From Saccoglossus kowalevskii (lineage: Eukaryota; Hemichordata; Enteropneusta; Harrimaniidae), in assembly GCF_000003605.2 (NCBI RefSeq), contig NW_003130356.1, positions 539,500 through 582,705 on the forward strand: a DNA stretch of 43,206 nucleotides, in the 5' to 3' direction. Below the pieces are notes generated by a model, which worked only from the letters and a program-made list of their open reading frames with translations, had not been told where the DNA came from and ran no database searches. Position numbers and translations under genes: made by a program. Positions 20,752 through 32,000 of the stretch are shown here, piece by piece (the first letter of the stretch is position 1; each line of letters starts with the position of its first letter).

Positions 20752-21529
20752 AAATAAATCAAGGAACACCATGCAGGAACAAACTTAAAAAGCAACATCA
20801 TCCTGAAAAATCTAGCAAAAAAAAATAAGTGAAGGAAAAACTATTTTTTCACTTTTTCTGCACTTTCACAGTTTCCACTCCCACATGCAACAGGTTTTTT
20901 TTCCCCCCATACTCATACATTCATTTCTCTCATAATTATAGACACCATCTGGGATTGGTTGAATGGGTCATTACTAAAAGATGATGAAACAACAGATTAA
21001 TTGTCAAGGCAACAACAATAGTGACCACCAATATGCCATTTTCTTCATCACGCATTTTTATGTGTTCTGCAACAGTTTTTTTTCTTCTTCATTTGTCCTA
21101 ATTTTATTTGTTTATTGCCGTTTGTATTTGTTATTTCATAACTCCACTGTTGGTGATACATCGAATACAAATATGAGCTGATCATCACAGCTGGTGCGTT
21201 CCTGTGAACTGCGAGTACTCAAATCATCGCCGCATTGATTGGCGACAAACATTGCGAAAAAAATACGATGACATATATACTAATACCCTACTATGAGTAA
21301 ATGTAGCTCAAAATAATAAATCTGTCTATATAAAATAAGAGTACTCAAGTTTTACGGTCTATAAAAGTCCGCAGAGAACAACAGTGATTGAAAAATGTCG
21401 AAAGGCAAATGTGTGTCCTTGCATGCAAGTCCACGTCAATCGAACCCGGCTGCGATCACATTCGCAAATTGAACTTGTTGAACCCCGCTATCTCCCGGCT
21501 GCTATCTTGGTAACTCTCAAGGCACTTAC

Positions 21530-21574
21530 CTTGTAAAATATAATATGCGGCGGAGGTTCACTCATTTGTAACAT
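21530..21574 (-). CDS. Unrecognised gene, putative first coding exon
   Basis: The first ATG after an in-frame stop opens MLQMSEPPPHIIFYK (15 codons), ending at a strong donor AAG|GTAAGTGCC. It lies in a CpG-retaining stretch unlike its AT-rich surroundings, as expected for a promoter-proximal exon. Phase 0 matches the exon at 20291-20242, giving ..IIFYK joined to RFGDEISEENVPAAFR. I do not recognise the protein. It could be a separate gene whose later exons I failed to find, or an upstream noncoding or uORF exon of the SVOP-like gene: the 20.2-kb exon ends in phase 2, which does not fit the MKRQ frame. Confidence 0.42.
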
Positions 21575-21900
21575 CGGCAGCTTATAAGTTCCATTGCGGC
21601 CTTGAAAGTTAAAAACAAATTAAGCTTGTTTTTGACTCCGATTTATCTATGTATATGAAACAATCACGACACGATTACAACTGACAGTCTGCTCACTGTT
21701 CTTATCAGCGTTGATCAATGTGTTCGTGATTTCATTGAATGAACCCAGTATAGTAGAGTTGACAACTCGCTAGCGTGAAACAGTTGGATCGTTCGCTGTT
21801 TGATTTTTTTTTTAACGAGTTGCCGTGAAAAGCGCCGCCAGTGTCAACTATAACTTGTTTTTGTTACTGGTAACAGAGGGCGTTATTTGACAGAAACTAC
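21575..21900 (-). promoter_or_regulatory. CpG-retaining, promoter-like stretch
   Basis: Several CpG-bearing words (GCGGCGG, GCGCCGCC, CGTTCGC, ACGAGTTGCCG) cluster around 21240-21900 in otherwise CpG-poor DNA. This is directly upstream of the putative start codon at 21574. Inference only: no core promoter element is decisive. Confidence 0.35.
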
Positions 21901-23389
21901 CCCAATCCAGAAGTTGGCAAAAAGTTAGCAAAAAGAGGTTCAATGGCAAATTTAAATTACAAATCTGCACAGAGGGAATTAACACGATTAGACATTGCAA
22001 AAAAGGAAGAAAGTGACTGATCAATGATTATCTTTCCAAAATTGCTTCATGTACAGATTTTTTTTATTACGGTAATAGATTAGCCTGTCCATGGTCGCAT
22101 CATGAATGGATGAAAATGTAATTGTGCTTACTGTAAAATTTGAAAAGATGATAATTTATGTAAAACATGGATGTGACCCTCCCTGCTAGTCAAAATCTCA
22201 GTGTGTCAATTTGTAAATGCAAATGTAAGTGTGACCATGTGTAATTTCTATGCTAGCAAAACATAGTGGATACGTTGTTTTATGACTGATCAGTCTAATA
22301 GTTATTACGGTATATACATGTTGCGTTATGAAATAGTTCTACACTTAGCAATCAAAGAGCGCATGTGATGCGACCTAGAAAATAGTTTTGATTGTATTGT
22401 ACCATACCCAGTGTTTATTCGTCACATTGATGAGTGACATATTATTTGTTCTAATTATTCTGTTAATTAAACTCAACTTTTCTGAGCGCATAAATTTGTC
22501 TATTCTCTATTGGCATCGAAACAAACGCAGTTTGAAATGACTTTAAAATTAGTGATTATATTACAAATTCACCTCCAAAACTGTAAAAATAGTGATGACT
22601 TCAAAAATAACTTGGGTAAACTATTAATAATTAGCATTCATGTACGGTAATCGGTTATGCAAATGAGCCAGAATGCTCCACAACCTTGAATACGCACTCA
22701 CAAACTACAATTCCTTTGTTAGTTTTATCGTCAGAAAGATGAACAGGACATCAAATTCATGACCCTGCAATATCAGATTAAATAAATTTATGTAGAACCG
22801 GTAATTTTATTTTGTTCTTTGCCAAAGGCTTGAAACAAATGAAAACTATTACACGAGTACCTTACTTCCGCCGACCATAAGCCCCTCCCTGATTATAAGC
22901 CCACCCTTCTATATTTAGACATTTAACGAGTTGAGGGTGTTTCTACCTGGTGTCGACAACATTTATTAAAATATGCGTGTAAAAAGTTGTTTCATTGCAT
23001 AAACATTAGATAATTCATGTGAATCTGATAATGTAAGATAATCCTGAGATAAATAAGTGTATAAAAAGACAAACAAAGACTCTGGTTTAAAATACATTTA
23101 ATAGTCATGCTAAAATTGTGCTATAACATTTCTCGTACAAGTCTCAATAAAAAAAAAAATAAAAAAACTTTTATTTTCAATCCACCAATCATACTGTAAA
23201 TAGTTGGGTTTTACACCCATATTTGGCAACTGTGTTAATATTGCTAATCCGGTTGAAAACAACTTTATAAATCCAGACTTGTTGAAGGTGGATAAACAAA
23301 AGTTGCTATATTTAAGGTAAATTTTGCTATTAACCAGTCTTGTATAAAAGTATAAATCAGCTTGGCAAGCACTTTTGTGAATCTGAAGT
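21901..23389. other. Intergenic, no gene seen
   Basis: AT-rich sequence with a partial inverted-repeat relic near 22855. I see no coding exon on either strand. Confidence 0.55.
22855..23000 (+). mobile_element. Diverged partial relative of the 30789 element
   Basis: CCGACCATAAGCCCCTCCCT followed by GATTATAAGCCCACCC parallels CCGAGTATAAACCCCTGCTT and GAGTATAAAAGCCCCAC at 30801. No right end is visible. Confidence 0.4.
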
Positions 23390-23491
23390 CAGTATGCAAA
23401 TTAGCATCAGTATGCAAATTAGCATCAGTATGCAAATTACCATCAGTATACAAATTAGCATCAGTATGCAAATTACCATCAGTATACAAAT
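23390..23491 (+). repeat. 18-bp tandem array carrying octamer motifs
   Basis: Five and two-thirds units of CAGTATGCAAATTAGCAT with minor variants (TACAAAT, TTACCAT). The octamer ATGCAAAT is intact in units 1, 2, 3 and 5 (from 23394, 23412, 23430, 23466). Confidence 0.93.
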
Positions 23492-23755
23492 TTCTCTGTT
23501 TCATGAATTAAGGGATTCATGAGGGTATGATATAAGTTTAATTATAATAATAATATTATTGGGGTCCTGGCACTAATATGTAAAATACAGTGGTCTGAAT
23601 TTGTGCCTGCTGTGAAGATTCGCTTGTGGCTGCAATAATTTGGAACACTATTAAAAAGAATGCTAAGACATGATAATCTCAAGACCCTAATAAAGTTTTA
23701 TGAATAGATTTCTGAGTGCAAATTTGAGAATCGAAAAAAGATGTTTCATGTACTA

Positions 23756-23896
23756 TTAACAGAACCTACCTTTTTCTGTTAACCCAACAGAACCTACGTC
23801 TTCCTATTATTAGGCCAACAGAACCTACCTCTCCCTGTTAACCAATAAAAACCTACCTCACCCTGTTAACCTAACAAAACTTACCTCTCCCTTTCT
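23756..23896 (+). repeat. Degenerate tandem array of about 30-bp units
   Basis: AACAGAACCTACCT followed by a T/C-rich part and TGTTAACC occurs about five times, with decay toward the right end. Confidence 0.8.
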
Positions 23897-23901
23897 GAAG
23901 A

Positions 23902-23990
23902 TACTGTAACACATTAAATATTCACTGGGTTTTAATTCCACTACTTATGCTATCAAGTAAAATTCTCTAAATTAAATCCACGTTACAATA
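23902..23990 (+). mobile_element. Foldback element family 2, partial
   Basis: It begins TACTGTAACACATTAAATAT and continues TCACTGGGTTTTAATTCCAC. The right half is missing. Confidence 0.5.
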
Positions 23991-23999
23991 GAACTCATT

Positions 24000-26117
24000 T
24001 TGTCACTGGAATTTCTGTGAGTATGGTAAAAATTACATAACAATTTTCTCAACTTTTAGACAGACAAAACTTAAGACAAATTAACTATGATGAAGGAATT
24101 ATCAGTAAAAACAGTGTTTACCAAAACAAATTCCATTTATTTCTCAGAGTTCTAACTAGGATCTACAAAAAAACTAGCTCTTCTAGAATTGAGTGAAAAT
24201 TATTTAAACAGACATCTGTGACATCACACAATTATATTTGAATAAATTAGCATAAAATAGCATAAAACTAATATTTTCATATCATTGTATTGCAGCTGTA
24301 TTTTAAGTCTTTTGCTAAATATAAAAAAAAATTGATTCTCTTGGCGAAACATGTTAATAGCATTCATCAACATTTTCGATTTCAAATTGTAGCGATTCGT
24401 AAGAAAATAGCGTAAAGAAATGCACAAAATACTGCAAAAATAATGTGGTTCATAATACTAAGAGAAACGGCTTTCAGCCAAACATAGGGAATCGAAGCAA
24501 ACCCTGTCTATACTGACACCTCACTAATCTGAACACCTCTCTAAACAAAACAAACTCTTGGTACTGAAATAAAAACTGCATTCTCACTTTGCAAACTGTG
24601 AGGAACCATCATCTCCTGACAAATTTATATACCATCAAATGTTGAAACTGTGGATGAGAAGTGGGAAAATATCTGCAGAATAAGAAGTCAAGTGAGCCTC
24701 ATAAATTAAAAATAAACATTGAGTTAGGGGGCTTTATTTTTCTTCAAAGGTTTGTTACATTATAGATAATTTATTTTGTATGGGGATAAAACCCTCTAGT
24801 AATCTCAAAATAAAATGGGTTAGAAAGTTATGACAGGGTATCTGCTTTTAATATATCATAATTTATAGCTAAATATCATTTGAACTCATTATGGAATTGT
24901 AATGAAATTGACATTTCACATATTTCTTAAACGGAAGTTTAAGACTGAAGTTTTCACTGAAACACTAGAGCGTACAAGTACATTATCTAGGAGCAAATCA
25001 TACAAGCATCACATGCTGCAAACTATAGAGGGCAGTACAGTAGTAGTAGTAACCAATCAGAATACAATTCAATGAGCTTCACATGACACAAATCAGTGAG
25101 CGGAGTATCATTAAGTACACGATATAACACCTAGTTACTGACAATCAGTATGATTCACCCAAAATCAATAACAAAAAATATTATGACTGAAATGAATGCT
25201 AGGTAAGAAGTCTGGTCTTATTCATTGTCCAGTTATCTAATTAAAAAAAAAAAAAGTTTATTTTGTCACATAAACAATACATAGAAAGCATCTTACACAA
25301 TATTTTTTGCAATACTGTAAAATACTTTATTTTAGTTGGAATTAATTTTCGCTGAAAAGGCTTTTTGGATGTTTTGTATGGAATTTATTTTCATTGATTT
25401 TTGACAAGTTGAATGTAAAATATAGGAAAAAAGTTATATTCGGTGGATGTTATTTTCACTGAATCATTCCTTAAGCGAAAATAGCAAAAATTAGTTACAA
25501 GAGTAAATAAAGTGCTTTACAGTATTTCGTTTATCATTAGACCATCCTGAAACACAATTTTGCAAGAGCGAACAAAATTTCTGTTTGTAATCATAATCAT
25601 AATCTCCTTCAACCCTCCTTCCTTCCTTTAAACAAAAAGATTACATTTGCCAAATCGGTATATACTTCTAGGTTACGTGATGATAAAAACATGTGCTCTG
25701 TCTGAATATACATCGATATACTGTCTATGAATATACCTATGTACTACAAGTAAATGATGTCACTAGTGTTTATCATACAAGGGGTATCTATATATATATA
25801 TCAAAAGGTAGTGTAAAGTGATGTATTGCCGGATATACTTTAAAATAGTGCCAATACATGATACTCTCATATACCCCAATGTAGAGCCAATATATATCCC
25901 CATGATATACATCCATGTTCCACAAGATTTAAATCTTTATCATTGCGGGATATTCTTTGACTGATTGTCACAGGGAAGGGCCTTACTTCGACCCCTGACC
26001 CCAGGCATCTAGATACAAAGTCAATTTTAGAGACCATGACTGTCTGTGACTACCATATATTTATAGAAAATACCATATTTGGAAACTATGATACTGGACA
26101 CAATGCCCCTACTTTAA
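24000..26117. other. Intergenic, no gene seen
   Basis: It contains one foldback element (25313-25524) and degenerate ATATAC-rich sequence leading into the 23-bp array. A phrase near 24520 (CTGAACACCTCTCTAAAC) resembles one near 32133 (CTGAACACCTCGCTAAAC), suggesting another interspersed repeat. Confidence 0.5.
25313..25524 (+). mobile_element. Foldback element family 1
   Basis: Left end TACTGTAAAATACTTTATTT; right end AAATAAAGTGCTTTACAGTA. About 212 bases. It is in the opposite orientation to the 2933 and 41533 copies when judged by the asymmetric core. Confidence 0.78.
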
Positions 26118-26936
26118 ATTGAACCCTATGTAGTGTTAATATATTGCCCTAAGTAGTGCCAATATATACAACTCTATGTAGTGTCAATATATGGCCCTAT
26201 GTAGTGTCGATATATGGCCCTATGTAGTATCAATATACAACCCTATGTAGTGTCAATATATTGCCCTATGTAGTGTCAATATACAACCCTATGTAGTGTC
26301 AATATATTGCCCTATGTAGTGTCAATATACAACCCTATGTAGTGTCAATATATGGCCCTATGTAGTGTCAATATAAAACCCTATGTAGTGTCAATATATT
26401 GCCCTATGTAGTGTCAATATACAACCCTATGTAGTGTCGATATATGGCCCTATGTAGTGTCAATATACAACCCTATGTAGTGTCAATATATGGCCCTATG
26501 TAGAGTCAATATACAACCCTATGCAGTATCAATATATGGCCCTATGTAGTGTCAATATACAACCCTATTTAGTATAAATATATGGCCCTATGTAGTGTCA
26601 ATATACAACCCTATGTAGTGTCAATATATTGCCCTATGTAGTGTCAATATATTGCCCTACGTAGTGTCAATATATGGCCCTATGTAGTGTCAATATACAA
26701 CCCTATGTAGTATCAATATATGGCCCTATGTAGTGTCAATATACAACCCTATGTAGTGTCAATATATTGCCCTATGTAGTGTCAATATACAACCCTATGT
26801 AGTATCAATATACAACCCTATGTAGTGTCAATATACAACCCTATGTAGTATCAATATACAACCCTATGTAGTGTCAATATATTGCCCTATGTAGTGTCAA
26901 TATATGGCCCTATGTAGTGTCAATATACAACCCTAT
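26118..26936 (+). repeat. 23-bp minisatellite, about 35 copies
   Basis: The unit is CCCTATGTAGTGTCAATATA plus three variable bases (CAA, TTG or TGG). Units differ mainly in these three bases and occasional GTATC or CGATA changes. Degenerate ATATACCCC-type sequence flanks both sides (25850-25930 and 26937-27000). Confidence 0.95.
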
Positions 26937-27410
26937 ATATTCCTATGAGTGCCCAAGAAGTTTCTATATATACCCCTATGAAAGGCCAACATACTTTCAT
27001 TTCCTAAGCTGCCTGTGACAAAATACCAATTATCTGTTAACATTACCATTGATCAGTAACAGTAATTAATGACAAACTTGATTGAAATATAAAATGTTAC
27101 AAAATCAAAAATTTAAACTGAGCAGTGAATTTATCATAAATATTATTATTTATTATTAACTACTTTGTTAGATATTAATCAATAGCATATAAATGCAGAT
27201 CATGATTCTGTTTAAATATTGCTTTTTGTATCTCAAAGTTTGGACTTCAAACTCAAATATCTTGACAAAAAAACAAGGCTGAAATTGTTTACATAAAAAT
27301 ACTGGTATATCTTAAAAAAATCCCAAAAACTAAATATTGTAATGTGTATTAAGTAGAACAGTTTGAATGAACAAGTAGTAATATTATTCATGGTAATACA
27401 CTGGTTATAC
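26937..27410. other. Spacer between two tandem arrays
   Basis: Degenerate array edge, then AT-rich sequence. The open frame at 27233-27424 has no recognisable content. Confidence 0.5.
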
Positions 27411-27858
27411 TCATGAATATTCATGAGAATGCATCAGCAGTCCCATGAATATTCCATGATCGAAACTAGTATGTCTCACCATTTCATGAATACATATAGC
27501 AGTTGTGTTCACATGATGAATATTCATGAAAATGTATCAGCTATGTTTACAAATGGTCCTAACATATCATGAATATTCATGAGAATGTATCAGCTGTATT
27601 CACAAATTGCCCAACATCTCATGAATATTCATGAGAATGTATCAGCTGTGTTCACAAATGGCCCAACATCTCATGAATATTCATGAGAATGTATCAGCTG
27701 TGTTCACAAATGGCCCCAACATCTCATGAATATTCATGAGAATGTATCAGCTGTGTTCACACATATCCCACCATCTCATGAATATTCATGAGAATGTATC
27801 AGCTGTGTTCACAAATGGTCCCAACATCTCATGAATATTCATGAGAATGTATCAGCTG
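27411..27858 (+). repeat. 52-bp tandem array with a 16-bp palindrome
   Basis: About eight units of TCATGAATATTCATGAGAAT + GTATCAGCTG + TGTTCACAAATGGCCCAACA + TC. TCATGAATATTCATGA is its own reverse complement. The first two units are diverged. Confidence 0.93.
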
Positions 27859-28224
27859 GTGAATGTCAGTTTAATTAAGCATTTCATTAAAATTCTAATG
27901 TTTCACAATTAAATATCTGAATGCACAAAATCCGAATACAATAAAATTACAGTTCAACGCATTATTATAAAAGTGCAATTTACAAACAAAATAATTACAA
28001 CATATAACAGCCAGTAAAATTCACAACATAAAACTATTTTAAAATCTATAATAATAAGAAAGACAAGAAATAGTGTTGATCAAATTAAATAGTTATGACT
28101 GTTACTTTTTATATTAGGAGAAAGACAAATTTTTTTTCATGCGGCGACTAAAGTTTTTAATTGATGATGTAAATAAACTGCCGTGACTATCGAGAACTCC
28201 AAAACCGAACCCCCTGATTACCAC

Positions 28225-28330
28225 TTGTCTCTGATCAAATCACTTGACTGACAGCTTGTCACATGACTCATCTAGTCACATGACTGATAGCATGTCACGT
28301 CTCATCATCTCACATACCAGTTGTCACACT
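28225..28330 (+). repeat. Short degenerate repeats of TCACATGACTNAT
   Basis: CACTTGACTGACAGCTTGTC, TCACATGACTGATAGCATGT and related words recur four to five times just downstream of the ABR/BCR-like gene. Confidence 0.5.
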
Positions 28331-28487
28331 GTTTAGCAGTGACTGCTTCATATCAGTACACAATAAAATAGAGTCTGTGGTTAAGTCATGTGACTCTTCA
28401 TGCACTTCTGATTGGCTGACTGATTGTAACTGGCTGGTCAGAATATGGACCAGCCATATTTCTATTGTCCAAGTAATGAATAAATTG

Positions 28488-28501
28488 TTTATTTATTTAT
28501 T
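28488..28501 (-). terminator. Candidate polyadenylation signals for the ABR/BCR-like gene
   Basis: Three overlapping AATAAA hexamers on the minus strand lie about 290-300 bases after the stop codon. The spacing suits a 3' UTR of roughly 300 bases, but such hexamers are common in AT-rich DNA. Confidence 0.4.
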
Positions 28502-28791
28502 TTTTTTATATTAAGTTTTTTGTGTACCTTAAGTAGCAGTGGTCAATACATTCTAGTTTAAAAACTCTCTTTGGAGCATTGGATTTATGCACAAAATATG
28601 CAAATGTGCTTTGAAAATTACTTAAAAACAAAAGTATAAAATAATTAATCAATTAACTATCAATTAAAAATTAGTCGCCTGTCATCTACAAGAAGACAGA
28701 AAACTGAAGAAGAAAGTTTTACTTCTATGTCAAGAATAAGAAGAAAAAAAATAAAATCATAGAAATGTAATGCACCTGGAACACCACACAC

Positions 28792-29020
28792 TCAGAAATG
28801 TGTCTGTTGAGGAGATTCTGGTGGCCTCCCCTCTAGATAGTAAAAGAATACGCCAACTTGCGACATGACGTCTGTAAACGAAGTAGCTTCAAGAATAAGC
28901 GATGCATTTATTCCGATCTCTTCATCAGGTTTCCTCACAGCTGGGCGCATAAGATTGGGACCAAACACAGTTGCCAGATTATGAAGACTCATCTTGTTTT
29001 CTGATTGGTGTTCGGACAAC
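28792..29020 (-). CDS. ABR: ABR/BCR-like last coding exon and stop
   Basis: Acceptor TTTCTAG|GTTGTCC, phase 2, 75 residues then [23 protein letters not shown] is nearly identical to the ABR/BCR motif. [17 protein letters not shown] matches the last GAP helix. The protein stops 13 residues later ([10 protein letters not shown]), whereas vertebrate ABR/BCR end in STDV or STEV. Confidence 0.96.
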
Positions 29021-32000
29021 CTAGAAATACAAAGTAGCATTATGAAAAACTGACAATGAAACAATAACAACACTGTACAAGATCTTACTCTCGTGGGACA
29101 TTCTCTGATTGACTGTCCCAGTGTGGGTCATTATATAGATAATGCCCTGCTTTTTTGGGTTCGAACTCGCAACTCCAATCTCAAAGGCCAACATTTTGTC
29201 CTTTGATCTACCAGGAATTCAATATCAATGGACATTTTTCAAACCTTGTCACATTCAAGTCATAAATAATCATAAGATAATTATGCAGGATAACATTGTC
29301 CACCTGCAATATCTTCAGTATGTAAAATGTTATTTTTTTGTACCGATAAGTATTGTATTAAAGTCAGATGCACTCTTGTCATGCATTCATTCGCATATTA
29401 AACCTCCACTCAGGCCTGTGTCCCTTGTGTCGATGAATATGTAACAAATACACTACACTCATGCATATCACAAGTAAGACAAGCTAATCATATGCAAATG
29501 AGCTACTTAATATGCACAGAATTGCAATTAAACAGCATTTGCTTTTGAATTTGTCTTTTATAAATATGAATGTTTTTTTGTTTTTTTCTTGTGGTGAAAG
29601 AAGACGGAAGGAACGGACAATCTGCATCACAACAAAAGTTTATAACTCACCTTCGTAAATGGTTTATCAGATGCAACACAGTACTGAGATTGGGTTCCGG
29701 TAATGAATATAATAATGACATCATGCACTTCTCTCGTGCACTCGGGTCTGATAGAGCTACAGAAAATAAAAACATTTTGTTTAAAAAGCAGACCTAGCCA
29801 TATCATGTACGCAAAAAACTGTGACATTCGAAATTTTGTCATGTTTCGTAAAATAACGCTACATAATTACTTTTGTATATATTTTGGAAACTTGTGATCA
29901 AGATCTGTAGCAAATGTTCATTTCGTCAAAAATTGGCAAAGAAATGATTGAAAATACATCAAATAGGACAAGATTTTTCACTCTGAACCATTCAGGATGC
30001 AACATAACGTGGAACAAGTTCAAGCTACAGCCTTCGTGCAGCAAGTGCTCAAATTTAGAATTTTATGTGCATTGTATATGTCACATGAGACCAATATCGA
30101 GCAAAACACTGCGTGGCAAATACGACACGCAATTGTTATTCACACTTACCAAGTCCTTCTACAAAATTGTTATAAAGATTATCGGTAAATAACGGCTCTG
30201 GCAATTCACGAAAATATAACTTTGCAACGCATGCAACAGCATGAATGTCTGCTTCACCAACCAATGTGCGAACACTCTTGCTACCTAGACAACACAAAAG
30301 AAAAACATTATGAATATATAATATATGCACATTGTAATTGGAGCCAAAACTACTTCTTGTTTTTGTTTGATGTTCAATCACGAAATGCACACAGGAGAAA
30401 TAAGCGACACAGCGCCAAAGCGGACATCTCATGCTAATCTGCACAGATCAGCAGCTTAAATTATCTTCAGTTGTGTAGAAATGGCAGCAGGTTATGTTTT
30501 ATCCNNNNNNNNNNNNNNNNNNNNNNNNNNNNNNNNNNNNNNNNNNNNNNNNNNNNNNNNNNNNNNNNNNNNNNNNNNNNNNNNNNNNNNNNNNNNNNNN
30601 NNNNNNNNNNNNNNNNNNNNNNNNNNNNNNNNNNNNNNNNNNNNNNNNNNNNNNNNNNNNNNNNNNNNNNNNNNNNNNNNNNNNNNNNNNNNNNNNNNNN
30701 NNNNNNNNNNNNNNNNNNNNNNNNNNNNNNNNNNNNNNNNNNNNNNNNNNNNNNNNNNNNNAATCTATTTTTTAGCCCAAGTTTGATGTACCGTAGTTGT
30801 CCGAGTATAAACCCCTGCTTGAGTATAAAAGCCCCACTCCAAATTTACAGTATTTTAAAACAAGTCATTTTTCGGATATAAGATTATAATGCTGTTCCAC
30901 TTAGTAAACGCACCCAAGAGTAATTAGTGACCCTGGGGCGTAACGGCCGATCCTAAAGTTAATTTGGACGATGGTAGTCGGTGAAAACACTCGTGTAAAC
31001 ACAACGATTTGTTTATGAATAAATTAGCATAAATTATCCAATTTATATTCCCTCCCCTTAATTTTCGTCAATTTGCAGTTTCCCCAGAGGGGTTTATACT
31101 CAGACAGCTACCGTAATCTGGTCTGACATTAGTGACGACTTTTCTACAAACATCTCTGCACTCAAGACTCACCATTTTCAAAAGATTTCTTTATTTTATT
31201 TATATCTGCATTCACACCTGATATCCTATATATTCCCAGCTCAGACATACCTGTGTGAAAAAAAAAAAAAATCAAATTGATATAAATTAACTACATTGTA
31301 CTTTTCCACCACCAGTTCTCATTTTTCATCACAAAATAGTCCTGTTTATACTGGTAGTCTACATTTACAACATTTATGTGCACAAATCTCAAAATTTAAT
31401 GTTTGCACAGAATCTCAGCACAAATTTCGTACAAGATTTTTTCAAACTTTCTGTATTTTTGTGGTCTAAAACTTGTTCAGCCTATTGTCAATTTTGAAGA
31501 AACAGACCTGATCAAAACAGAAAATTTCAATAATCACCAATATTTAAAATTATCACTCAAAATCTATAAGTGATATATATGCAAAAATTGCAAATATTTG
31601 CAACAAAATGTATTTGTGTACAGCTTATGTATTCAATACAAAACAAACCAAAAGTGAACAATCAATCGTTACAAAAAAGAAATGATAATACTGAGATACC
31701 ATAAAAAAAGCTTTTCACTTGTGTCACCTCTGCACAGCGCCCTCTCTTGATGACTTTCACCACAACTTTTTAATAAAAAAAAACTTAACCAGAATTTTTT
31801 ATTTTTTTGCAGAATAGATAATTAATTTGACCATATAAAAAAAGATCTCACCTCTTCTTTCAATCTCCGCTGTGCATATTGTAACAATTTCGGGTATTTT
31901 AGTGCGTTCTCTGTGTGTTACTCTATTTATGGGTACACCAAACACGCCTGTGGGTCTTTTAGACTTTGGTCTTTTCATTGTTTGACGACCAAGAGAGTCA

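Noticed and set aside
23265-23522. Open frames on both strands with LHTDAN or MQISIS repeats
   Set aside because: They are translations of the 18-bp tandem array. Open frames on both strands and the absence of any non-repeat domain argue against a protein.
27411-27858. Regularly spaced palindromic repeats resembling a CRISPR array
   Set aside because: The spacers are near-identical to each other, there are no Cas genes, and the DNA is from an animal. It is a 52-bp tandem array.
29152-29222. Functional tRNA gene
   Set aside because: There is a B-box-like GTTCGAAC, but no acceptor-stem pairing and no cloverleaf. It is at best a SINE relic.
30471-30881. Open frames across the N run
   Set aside because: The unknown bases contain no stops by definition, so there is no evidence of coding.
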